DNA of 61,037 bases. Source: Gemmatimonadota bacterium (lineage in GTDB: Bacteria; Gemmatimonadota; Gemmatimonadetes; Longimicrobiales; Longimicrobiaceae). This document shows positions 1 to 7,197 of this stretch, piece by piece. Positions within the stretch are counted from its first letter, which is position 1. The number at the start of each line of letters is the position of its first letter. The notes under the pieces were generated by a model that was given only the letters and a program-made list of their open reading frames with translations, was not told the DNA's origin and made no database searches. The stretch lies in NCBI GenBank assembly GCA_028287185.1, contig JAQBQD010000184.1:1-61037 (forward strand), written 5' to 3'. Position numbers and translations under genes: made by a program.

Positions 1-1
1 C

Positions 2-112
2 TACACGGCCCTCCTCGACGCCGCCACCGACGCCTGGAAGAAGGTCTGCCTCGACCCCGCACGCATCCGCAGCGTTTGTGCGAAACCCTACCTCATGCTA
101 GGCACGAACTAA
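2..112 (+). mobile_element. IS630-like transposase, C-terminal end (cut by window edge)
   Basis: An open frame enters from the left edge and stops with TAA at 110-112. Its 36 visible residues include a tryptophan-centred segment (DAWKKVC), then DPARIRSVCAKPYL. This resembles the extreme C-terminus of IS630/Tc1-type DDE transposases, which often ends with a W-x(9-13)-RI-x-S-I-x-x-R pattern. The catalytic DDE residues would lie upstream, outside the window, so activity cannot be judged. Its position beside the A/T-richer 371-4937 operon fits the edge of an acquired island. The family call rests on a short tail only; another transposase family is possible. Confidence 0.45.
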
Positions 113-370
113 TTGTGTTGCGTATGAGATACCATCGTGTGTCAGCGTTAGCCTAATCCAAACTACGCTACGGCGTGAACGCGGCCGATCGGAAAAGGCG
201 GTCCACATGGTGTAGGTTTGGAAATCCGCGGATCATAGCCCCCCTCCTCGTCGGTCCCAACCTCGCGGCCTATCGCACGCGCAAGACTACCTCAACCGTT
301 GCTGCAACAAGTAGCGCGCGAACGCTCCAAATTCTTTGTGAGCAGTTCTTCACAAAGGCCGACGGAGGTT
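113..370. other. Intergenic stretch between IS end and operon
   Basis: No convincing gene. The sequence is less GC-rich than most of the window. It should contain the terminal inverted repeat of the IS630-like element, if that element is intact, and any terminator of the minus-strand operon ending at 371. I could not define either with confidence. Confidence 0.4.
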
Positions 371-1453
371 TCAAGTCTCCTCCTGCAGCCCACGGAGCAT
401 ATCCTCGGTGACCTCTCCAACTTGGTTCCGCCATTCAACTCCCGGTGCTGGCACCCGCAATCCATCCTCGTGCTGGAGCCACACCCCGCTGCCAGGCTCA
501 AGGTGGCCCACCGCCCGCCCTTCGTACCCGCAGGCGCTGACGCCCTCCAAAATGGCGTCGGCGTGGTGGGCCGCGCAGGTCACAACGAGCACGAAGTCGG
601 TCGACGCGCTCAACCCTAACCCAACCGGGTCAACGTTCATCAGCCGAGCTACGGGCTCGACGCCGGGATGCAAAGGGAGCGCCTCACCCTGTAGTACGAC
701 CGCGAGGGAGTTGAGCTCACCGATTTCACGGGCAGTTGCCCGTAGCCCATCGGAGACATCTTGGCAAGTGACACGGAAGCCGGCATCGGAGAGCCAACGG
801 CCCAAGCGAGGCTGCGCAACCGGACGCCGCCAGCAGTCAAGGAGCGATTCCCAGACGGCCGAGGTGAGATCGCGCACTAGCTCCACACGCCCCGCCTGGA
901 TTGCCGCACCCGCGCCCCCGATTAGTCCTGTCACGATTACCACATCGCCAGGCTCCGCGGTGGACCGTGACAACGCTTTCCCGGCTGTGGTGAGGCCGAT
1001 CGCTGTCCCGGAGAGGATCAGGCGCTCGGCGCTCCCCGTGTCACCCCCTAAGAGGCGCGCGTTATAGGCGCGACACCCGTCATCGATCCCAGCCATCACG
1101 TCGCGGAACTGCTCGAGTCCCATCTCCGACGGGTACCGAACAACCACTAGAATACCAATAGGTGCGGCCCCCATTGCTGCGATGTCGCTGATGTTTGCCG
1201 TCACCAGAAACCGGCCAATATCGGCATTCCCTAAAAACCCCTTCTCATAAAGCAGGAACTTGGGGCCACGTATGTAGTCAGTCCCCACCACTAGGTCGCC
1301 CACCCCGTCAATGGAGACAACCGCACAGTCGTCCGAATCGCGGGCGTCCAGCCGGATACTGTAGTCACACCCTTGCACCGCATGCACTCCACCGCTGACA
1401 ATGCTCGGAAGCGCGTTGACCAGCCACGCGACCCGCGATTTCTCATCAGCCAT
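371..1453 (-). CDS. ThiL/AIR-synthase-like protein 1 (PurM fold)
   Basis: A 360-residue protein of the ATP-using PurM/ThiL/SelD/HypE superfamily. Visible motifs are an acidic ATP/Mg site variant DSDDCAVV (39-46), NISDIAAMGAAPI (87-99), LLGGDT (134-139) and DVSDGL (232-237). Canonical ThiL (thiamine-phosphate kinase) has GDDAA and a C-terminal GGEDYEL; here the second is replaced by STDFVLV (284-290), so true ThiL activity is doubtful. The ATG at 1453 overlaps the end of the upstream HIT gene by 8 nt (ATGGCTGA), so translation is probably coupled. It is the last gene of a five-gene operon that begins with a diverged paralog. Family members phosphorylate or cyclise small molecules using ATP; the substrate here is unknown. 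Confidence 0.75.
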   Translation of the reverse strand: MADEKSRVAWLVNALPSIVSGGVHAVQGCDYSIRLDARDSDDCAVVSIDGVGDLVVGTDYIRGPKFLLYEKGFLGNADIGRFLVTANISDIAAMGAAPIGILVVVRYPSEMGLEQFRDVMAGIDDGCRAYNARLLGGDTGSAERLILSGTAIGLTTAGKALSRSTAEPGDVVIVTGLIGGAGAAIQAGRVELVRDLTSAVWESLLDCWRRPVAQPRLGRWLSDAGFRVTCQDVSDGLRATAREIGELNSLAVVLQGEALPLHPGVEPVARLMNVDPVGLGLSASTDFVLVVTCAAHHADAILEGVSACGYEGRAVGHLEPGSGVWLQHEDGLRVPAPGVEWRNQVGEVTEDMLRGLQEET

Positions 1454-2120
1454 ACGACCCTCGGCGCGAGGTGAGCAACTCGAGCGACTCTCGGAATAGT
1501 GTGCCGCGTGGCACAACGCCCCAGTCCACCCGCTCCTCCCCGACACCACACAGATCCGCGATCAGGTAACGGGACCCATGCCGGACCAGCGGCTTGGGAG
1601 TCCCGATCCAGATCTCCCCGCCAACAGTGAGGGTGAGGTACTCCGGCAGATGAAGAAGGTGACCACGGATCGACGCGTAATCGTCTTGACGGAAAGTAGC
1701 TACTCCGTTCATGTATCTCGGGACGACCTCCGGCACTCGCAATGCCACCTCGATCTCGCACATGGGCACGACGTGGACATGTGCGTGGCAGACGCAATCC
1801 CATAGCGAGTGGAAGTCCGCCGCACCGTGCTCCACCAGAAGTGTCCCCGTCCCGAATGCCGCCTCAACTTCGGCGCGGCACTCACCAACGAAAACCTGCA
1901 ACTCGCTATACTCGTTCCACGCCAGCGCTGAAGAGCGCATAATATGTTGTCGGGTGACACATAAACAGTGTCCTAACATCATCGGTGACGCGTCCACGAG
2001 AAGTGCGGCGACACGCCCAGAGCGGACCAGGCGATCGCTTTCGGCGACTCTTTCGATCTCCTCACAAATACCTGAGTCGTCACAAAAGCTAGGCGGATGT
2101 ATTTGCGAATCCTCAGACAT
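1446..2120 (-). CDS. HIT-family hydrolase/transferase
   Basis: A 224-residue protein with the histidine triad HAHVHVV (112-118), preceded by EHG (97-99), as in HIT proteins that handle nucleotide-phosphoramidates, dinucleotides or nucleotidyl-protein adducts. The middle histidine is the usual nucleophile. The length exceeds a minimal HINT domain (about 110-150 aa); the extra C-terminal part ends in an arginine-rich tail. The ATG at 2120 overlaps the kinase stop by 8 nt (ATGTCTGA); a TTG at 2132 is an alternative start. HIT enzymes can cleave P-N bonds made by AMP transfer, which makes the neighbouring Fic gene suggestive. That link is inference. Confidence 0.78.
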   Translation of the reverse strand: MSEDSQIHPPSFCDDSGICEEIERVAESDRLVRSGRVAALLVDASPMMLGHCLCVTRQHIMRSSALAWNEYSELQVFVGECRAEVEAAFGTGTLLVEHGAADFHSLWDCVCHAHVHVVPMCEIEVALRVPEVVPRYMNGVATFRQDDYASIRGHLLHLPEYLTLTVGGEIWIGTPKPLVRHGSRYLIADLCGVGEERVDWGVVPRGTLFRESLELLTSRRGSYG

Positions 2121-3252
2121 AGCGTGTGCCAAGAAGATGAAGGTTTACAGCAACGCGGACCAGCGGATACGTGTCGAATTGCTGTAAACCTAGCAGGAGG
2201 AGCGACAGGCAGCGGAAGTATTCCTCTTTCTTTGCTTCCTCGGTAAGCACCGGCCCTCCTTGGAGAGCGCGGTCGCAAGCCTCGCGGACCGCCCGGACGC
2301 AGGCGATCATGGCCGCCAGAGCCCGAGCGCCTTCCGACGGCGCGGCCGCAGCCACGATTTGTCCAGCGACGTCGCACGACCAATGCTCATTGAGCGCTAC
2401 GTCGACCGGCCCGAGGAGCCCGGGATGGATATGGCGGGGAAACATCATGAAGCGGAGCGACGACTCCATCATCACAAAATCTTTGAATAGGTGCTGGTCG
2501 CAACCCGCATGCGCGAAGTCAATCAGCCGAGGGTCGCCGGAGGACGAGAAAACGACGTTGCTAAGATGAAGGTCCCCGTGCGTGGCGCCTACCCACAGGG
2601 GTCGAAGAGGCACGTCGAGGACTCGCTCAATCATGCCACGGGGGTTGGTGAACTTCATTCCATAGGCGACGAGCGGTGCCTCGTGGCTCTCGAAAAGCCG
2701 GGAGAGCCGGTCAGTAGAGTTATTTCGCAGCCGCACATACCCTCCATACTGATCCTTGAACTTCCTTACGTCTCCCTTTTCCGTAAATACGTGGGCAACG
2801 GAGAACTTCGTGTATGTCCTTTGGATCGCTGTGATGACCTCGCTAAGATGTTCGTCAGGTTCTGCAACCCTCGGCCGCAAGGCGAGTTCGTACTTGTGCT
2901 TCAACTCGACGACCCTGCCGACGCCGCCCTGCGCAGAGATTAGTCGATACAAAAGCGCCTTCTGCCCCTCTCTTGTTGGACCGACAGGTTTTTCGACGTG
3001 GAGGTCGTCGAACTTGTTCCGTACTCCGGATGCGGCGGCGTACTCCCTCTCGATCTTCATCACGCTGTCCACTTTTACCACATATGGAATGGCGCCCGGA
3101 GGAGTAAGCCGATACAGAACTGCGCCCGAAAGTCCAAACCGCTCGAACATTGACACTGACGCGCGCTTCTCCTTGACACGGTCAAGCGCTCTCTTAAGGA
3201 GATCGAGATGCGAGGCGGAAATCGTTTCGTTGACCAAACGCTGACGTGTCAT
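2113..3252 (-). CDS. APH-fold phosphotransferase/kinase-like protein
   Basis: A 379-residue protein with kinase-fold hallmarks. The N-lobe has GLSGAVLYR (40-48), a candidate ATP lysine in YVVKV (57-61) and an acidic partner in EREY (68-71). The catalytic loop is HGDLHLSN (225-232), followed by LIDFAHAG (243-250) in place of DFG. This is the aminoglycoside/choline phosphotransferase pattern with catalytic Asp227. It also resembles the APH-like modules reported in bacterial conflict systems (ternary-complex-associated domains), but I cannot prove membership. The ATG at 3252 lies 3 nt after the Fic stop, with AGGA about 10 nt upstream. The product may phosphorylate a small molecule or a protein; the substrate is unknown. 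Confidence 0.72.
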   Translation of the reverse strand: MTRQRLVNETISASHLDLLKRALDRVKEKRASVSMFERFGLSGAVLYRLTPPGAIPYVVKVDSVMKIEREYAAASGVRNKFDDLHVEKPVGPTREGQKALLYRLISAQGGVGRVVELKHKYELALRPRVAEPDEHLSEVITAIQRTYTKFSVAHVFTEKGDVRKFKDQYGGYVRLRNNSTDRLSRLFESHEAPLVAYGMKFTNPRGMIERVLDVPLRPLWVGATHGDLHLSNVVFSSSGDPRLIDFAHAGCDQHLFKDFVMMESSLRFMMFPRHIHPGLLGPVDVALNEHWSCDVAGQIVAAAAPSEGARALAAMIACVRAVREACDRALQGGPVLTEEAKKEEYFRCLSLLLLGLQQFDTYPLVRVAVNLHLLGTRYV

Positions 3253-3255
3253 TGA

Positions 3256-3876
3256 TTATCCTGTAATCGAAATGAAATAGGCGCGCCATGCGCGCCACGA
3301 CATCGCTCCAGACATCGCGTATGGAGCGGCATAGTATGCATCGCGCGAGGTGTATAGGGGAATGGTTAGCCCCGCCCGGGCAAGTATCAGCCCGGAAACC
3401 AACGTAGCCGTCTTGCCGCACCCATCAGCGAAAAGGTGGCCCCGCAGATCGATCGCCCATATGGCCCAAGCCGCCACATCCACGTCGCCAGCGGTCGACT
3501 GTCCACCCATCCGATAGAAGAACGCGGCATACTCTAATATGGCGGCGGCTGGGAGGTACGGAAACCCAGACGCAGGGTCATTCTTGCGGTATAGTAAGCC
3601 CGGCTTCAGCACGCCGCAGCCGAATATGGCGTTGATCTCCTCAGTGACGACGCGCAGATCAAGCGGCGCGGCGGCGTCCACTAGGAGTTCCTCTACAAGA
3701 TCCAACGCGGTGCCCGCGTTCGCTTCCGTCGTGCGACGGACGTCATCCTTCGTAGCCAAGGCGAGCGCCTCGTCCTTCCCTGGCGTAGAGCCGGTGCTCA
3801 CGTGACCCGTCATCAGAGTTCGCGACAGGGTGCCGAGATTGAGTCTGAGCCTCTCGCGGACTTGCAAGGCGGTCAT
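3256..3876 (-). CDS. Divergent Fic/DOC-family protein
   Basis: A 206-residue, all-alpha-looking protein. The core HLFADGCGKTA (147-157) aligns with the Fic motif HxFx[D/E]GNGRxxR: His147, Phe149, Asp151, Gly152 and Gly154 are kept, but Asn is replaced by Cys153 and Arg by Lys155. Upstream, LLYRKND and GFPYLPA fit the Fic flap region. Fic enzymes transfer AMP or other phospho-groups to proteins; the variant phosphate loop may change the nucleotide used. No inhibitory (S/T)xxxE(G/N) helix is obvious. The ATG at 3876 overlaps the upstream gene by 4 nt (ATGA), so the two are translationally coupled. The exact reaction cannot be predicted from the motif. Confidence 0.7.
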   Translation of the reverse strand: MTALQVRERLRLNLGTLSRTLMTGHVSTGSTPGKDEALALATKDDVRRTTEANAGTALDLVEELLVDAAAPLDLRVVTEEINAIFGCGVLKPGLLYRKNDPASGFPYLPAAAILEYAAFFYRMGGQSTAGDVDVAAWAIWAIDLRGHLFADGCGKTATLVSGLILARAGLTIPLYTSRDAYYAAPYAMSGAMSWRAWRAYFISITG

Positions 3877-4937
3877 GTTTCCATCCCGTCCACCATGCGC
3901 GCCGCTCGTTCCGCGAATGGGATTCCGAAATGCTCAAAGGTGTTCCCATTATCGTACTCTATACGGCTACCACGGCCGTTCCGCACTATGACGCCCCTCC
4001 CCCGCGTGACTCGTCCGATCACTGTGACGCTATCGGGCACAGGGCGATGAGGAGCAAGAGTTCCAATCAGATTCAGGTCGAGGCCCATAGCAAAGGTGAG
4101 TTCCACGGGACTACGCCCAACGAGTTGCGCCACCTTACGCACGAGCGGATGAAGCGGGAGCCGCTCCTCATCGATCTCGAGTTCACAGGCGGACGACTTC
4201 GCCAGCTCGAGGAGCGATCTCCCTACCCCGTCCGTATTGTCGATGCACGAGGTGCATGCACCATCGGCAGCCAGTTGCACGCCGAGCGCTACACGGGGTT
4301 CCGGAGACCAGAGCGACCGGCGAAGAGTTGCTACTTCGCGAGCGCCCAATGGCCCGGTATGACGATCCCAGCGGGCGAAGTAGGTGATCGCTGCACTAGG
4401 AAGTCCCAGGCTTCCGCTGCAGAAGACCGCGTCACCCCGCCGCGCACTGCCCCGAGTCAACGCCCGCGAGGGCTGGAGTTCCCCAAGCGCAGTGGCTCCG
4501 ATGGAGAGCATGCGACTCTCCTTAGTGTCACCACCGGCGAGCGCCGCCCGGTAGCGCCGAGCCGCGCGGATGAAGCCCCCAGCGAGCGATAGGAAGTCGC
4601 GAACCGGGGTGGAGGAAGGCGCCCGGACCATCCAAAGAAGCGCTATCGGGGTGGCTCCCATACTCGCGAGGTCGCTGATATTCACGCGGACAGCGTACTC
4701 ACCCAGTTCAGCCGGGGAGATCAGTCCGCGTGCCCAAGCAAACAGGTCTTCGGGAACATTGTCGCATGACGCGACAAGGTCGTATCCGGGGCTGATAGTA
4801 ATGAGCGCGGCGTCATCGCCGATCCCAGTCTTGACCGGAGGCCGGGCGCGGCCTGCCAGCCGCGAAATCTCAGTAATCAGACCGCGCTCACCGATTTCTC
4901 CAATTGTTCCCGGCGGAGACGAGTCGTTGCTCTGCAT
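3873..4937 (-). CDS. ThiL/AIR-synthase-like protein 2 (PurM fold)
   Basis: First gene of the operon, 354 residues from ATG 4937; a GTG at 4994 would add 19 residues. It carries GIGDDAA (38-44), NISDLASMGATPI (86-98), AGGDT (134-138) and DNTDGVG (233-239), so it belongs to the ThiL/PurM/HypE ATPase superfamily. The N-terminal ATP site is more canonical than in its paralog at 371-1453, while the ThiL GGEDYEL position reads MGLDLNL. PurM-fold enzymes are dimers, so the two paralogs could pair. No strong Shine-Dalgarno is visible at either start. It is not likely to be the housekeeping thiL, given its setting and degenerate C-terminal motif. Confidence 0.75.
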   Translation of the reverse strand: MQSNDSSPPGTIGEIGERGLITEISRLAGRARPPVKTGIGDDAALITISPGYDLVASCDNVPEDLFAWARGLISPAELGEYAVRVNISDLASMGATPIALLWMVRAPSSTPVRDFLSLAGGFIRAARRYRAALAGGDTKESRMLSIGATALGELQPSRALTRGSARRGDAVFCSGSLGLPSAAITYFARWDRHTGPLGAREVATLRRSLWSPEPRVALGVQLAADGACTSCIDNTDGVGRSLLELAKSSACELEIDEERLPLHPLVRKVAQLVGRSPVELTFAMGLDLNLIGTLAPHRPVPDSVTVIGRVTRGRGVIVRNGRGSRIEYDNGNTFEHFGIPFAERAARMVDGMET

Positions 4938-5421
4938 TGCAAATGCCGTCGTAAGGTGAACAGCGTCCGTGGAGTCGGCGACTCGGCCGGACACACGCCG
5001 CTCGGCACACCGACTGGCCTACGGGACTGGGCCCGTCGAGCGCGTCGGGGTGTTCCCCGTCAGCGCGCTGTAGTCGACGGAGTTCGGGCCGACGCTCACA
5101 GTATATTTGCCTCTGCGGCCGGGCGCCACGCCGTAGAAGTGCGCCGGTTCATAAGCACGCCGCCCGACGCAGCCGCCAGATAAAAGCTGATCCGCACAAT
5201 TACACCGCGGAGACCTCAAAGAAACGTTGGAAGACCGGCTTTCCTCCCCCGGCCGCTCCGTGCACCTGTTCCCACCAGCGGAGATGGGCCTACCCTCCCA
5301 GCGCCACGCCGTGTGTAACCGGCTCAGGCGTGCACGCTGTCGGTGGACCACCGGAGCACGCGTACCGCCGCTTCCCACAAAGGCGGCGTCCGGGTCCGTG
5401 CACCTCACGGCCGTGTCTAAC
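4938..5421. other. Intergenic region upstream of the Fic/HIT operon
   Basis: About 480 bp without a convincing gene. Around 5090-5200 there is an A/T-rich patch (AGTATATTTG, AGATAAAAGC). Read on the minus strand it offers a possible -10 (TATACT, 5099-5104), but no good -35. A minus-strand frame ending near 5019 could be the decayed C-terminus of some protein (KYTVSV...VDYSALTG); I do not recognise it. This is the junction between the A/T-richer island and the GC-rich chromosome. Confidence 0.35.
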
Positions 5422-6132
5422 TCACGTCCCCCCATACCACTCGTAGCCCCGGTCCGTCCAGTACCCGCCGTTCCGCTCCGGGAGAAACACGATCTTCGTG
5501 AGGTACTTGGTGTTCTTGTAGCCCAGCTTCACGGGCGAGTGCAGGCGGGCCGGCGCGCCGTACGCGGGGGAGAGCGGCTTGCCCTCGTGGCCGTATGCGA
5601 TCACGGTCTGCGGGTGCATGGCGCTTTCCAGGTCCCAGCTCTCGTGGTAGCCGTCGTCGAACGACTGGAAATCCACGTAGCCGGCGGCGGGCAGCGCGCC
5701 GGCCAGGCGCGCGATCTCGCTCATGCGCACGCCCGTCCACTGCGTGGTGGCCGTCCATCCCTCCACGCAGTAGTGGTTCACGCGCTGCGTCACCGACCGC
5801 TGGCGCATCAGCTCCGGCAGGGTCAGGCGCAGGGGACGGCGCACCAGGCCGGAGACCTCCAGCGCCCACTCGCCCATGCGCGCGGCGTCCCACGTGGGCA
5901 CGCCGCGCGAAACGTAGTACGAGGGGAAGGCGCCGCCCACCAGCCGCTCCGTCGCGGGATGGTCCATGGACGTATGGCGGAACAGGAAGCGCTCCACGCC
6001 CTCGTTCTCGCGCATGGCGAAACGCAGCGCGCCCCGCGCGGCGGCGGGCCCGTGCGAGTCGCACGCACCTAGCACCATCGCGCCCAGCGAGGTGGCACCC
6101 AGCGCCAGGAACCGGCGGCGGTCCATGCTCAT
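5422..6132 (-). CDS. Tat-exported sulfite-oxidase-type molybdopterin protein
   Basis: A 236-residue protein. The N-terminus has a twin-arginine signal (DRRRFLALG, residues 4-12) followed by LGAC (21-24), so a Tat-routed lipoprotein is likely. The body is the oxidoreductase molybdopterin-binding fold of sulfite oxidase/MsrP (YedY). Cys122 in NHYCVEGW is the expected molybdenum ligand, and RLHSPVKLGYK is near the C-terminus. MsrP-type enzymes reduce or oxidise small sulfur or nitrogen compounds outside the cytoplasm and receive electrons from a membrane cytochrome b. The start overlaps the upstream cytochrome b gene by 4 nt (ATGA), which supports a two-subunit enzyme. The substrate is unknown. 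Confidence 0.85.
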   Translation of the reverse strand: MSMDRRRFLALGATSLGAMVLGACDSHGPAAARGALRFAMRENEGVERFLFRHTSMDHPATERLVGGAFPSYYVSRGVPTWDAARMGEWALEVSGLVRRPLRLTLPELMRQRSVTQRVNHYCVEGWTATTQWTGVRMSEIARLAGALPAAGYVDFQSFDDGYHESWDLESAMHPQTVIAYGHEGKPLSPAYGAPARLHSPVKLGYKNTKYLTKIVFLPERNGGYWTDRGYEWYGGT

Positions 6133-7175
6133 CGGTCGTCCTCCGCGCGCGGGTTTGGGCGGGGCTCCGCGGCTGCATCCGCTCGATCAGTCAACGGCCG
6201 GGCCATCGCAGGCGCGGCGACGGGCGTCCGGAACCGATCGATCGGTTCGGCCGTGGGATCGGACGCATTGCTCGAATCGATTGAACCTGCCGAATCCCTC
6301 GTATCGACCGAATTCCTCGAATCGGCCGAATCGACCGAATCGACCGAATCCGGCGATCTCGTCGAATCTCCGGAAACGCCCGAGTCCACCGAACCTGCTG
6401 ACGATGCGGTGGGATGGAGAGCTGGCGGCGGGGTCTTGCCGCCGCGCTGGAAGGGGCGGGCGTTCCGGGCCTCGGGGGACCGGCTCTCGTCGTAGCTGCC
6501 GGTGACGATGGAGCGGAGCGAGGCGGGATCGACGGCGAAGACCATGAACACGTGCCCGGCGGCCATCACCACCAGCGCCAGCATCACCAGGAAGTGCCAG
6601 TAGCGCGCCCACACGTACCCGCCGAACAGGCCGGTGAGGGGGGCGAGCTGAACGGGCTTCCAGATGGCCACGCCGGTGAGGACGGCCAGCACGCCGAGGA
6701 GCGGGAGGGTGAAGTAGGCGCCCTTCTGCAGCGCATTGTGCTTTCCCTGGTGCGGATGGTCGCGGCGCAGGTGCAGGTAGAACTTCACCATCTGCACCGT
6801 GTCGCGCAGGTCGCCGCGGCGGGGCACCAGGTCGCGCCACTCGCCGTGCATGTAGATGAAGGCCAGGTACGCGAAGCCGTTCACCGCCAGCACCCACATC
6901 ATGGCGAAGTGCCAGTTGCGGGCCCCCGCCAGCCCGCCGCCGAAGGTGAGCCAGCGCGGCGGGTCGTGCCCCTCCAGCGGGTAGCAGCAGAACGCCTCGC
7001 CCTTGCGCGCGAAGCCGGGATACGCCTGGAAGATGCGCAGCCCGCTGCCCACCATGAGGGTGAGCGCCAGGGCGTTGATCCAGTGCGTCGTGCGGACCAC
7101 CCAGTGGTGCCGGTGCGCCAGGTGCCTCTTCGCCACGATCGTCTCCGTCTCGGGAGGGATGGGAAGGTTGGGCAC
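6129..7175 (-). CDS. Cytochrome b561/b6-type membrane subunit with Ser/Asp tail
   Basis: A 348-residue protein from a GTG start. Residues 20-235 form a multi-helix cytochrome b core with likely haem histidines in HHWVVRTTHW (23-32), NWHF (87-90), RYWHF (191-195) and AAGHVF (205-210). It probably anchors and supplies electrons to the molybdoprotein encoded immediately downstream. Residues 236-348 are unlike the family: a low-complexity cytoplasmic tail rich in Ser, Asp, Ala and Pro, with repeated DSVDS/DSADS units (about 262-303) made by a 9-bp repeat. The tail is probably a late in-frame addition. The gene lies 22 nt after the repeat-lipoprotein gene. Confidence 0.82.
   Translation of the reverse strand: MPNLPIPPETETIVAKRHLAHRHHWVVRTTHWINALALTLMVGSGLRIFQAYPGFARKGEAFCCYPLEGHDPPRWLTFGGGLAGARNWHFAMMWVLAVNGFAYLAFIYMHGEWRDLVPRRGDLRDTVQMVKFYLHLRRDHPHQGKHNALQKGAYFTLPLLGVLAVLTGVAIWKPVQLAPLTGLFGGYVWARYWHFLVMLALVVMAAGHVFMVFAVDPASLRSIVTGSYDESRSPEARNARPFQRGGKTPPPALHPTASSAGSVDSGVSGDSTRSPDSVDSVDSADSRNSVDTRDSAGSIDSSNASDPTAEPIDRFRTPVAAPAMARPLTDRADAAAEPRPNPRAEDDR
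6255..6395. repeat. GATTCGGTC-type 9-bp coding repeat
   Basis: On the minus strand units of GATTCGGTC, with variants GATTCGGCC and AATTCGGTC, run almost head to tail, best at 6303-6350. They are in frame and encode the DSVDSVDSADS tail of the cytochrome b. Similar TCGA/GATTCG-rich DNA occurs at the 3' ends of other genes here and in several intergenic gaps. Confidence 0.75.
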
Positions 7176-7197
7176 CCGCCACGCCGTACTCCGGGGG

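Noticed and set aside
371..4937. Calling either AIR-synthase-like gene housekeeping thiL
   Set aside because: Both lack the GGEDYEL motif and sit in an accessory operon without thiamine genes.
6303..6350. Possible CRISPR or tandem-repeat array at the cytochrome b tail
   Set aside because: Units are 9 bp, in frame and without spacers; it is a coding repeat.
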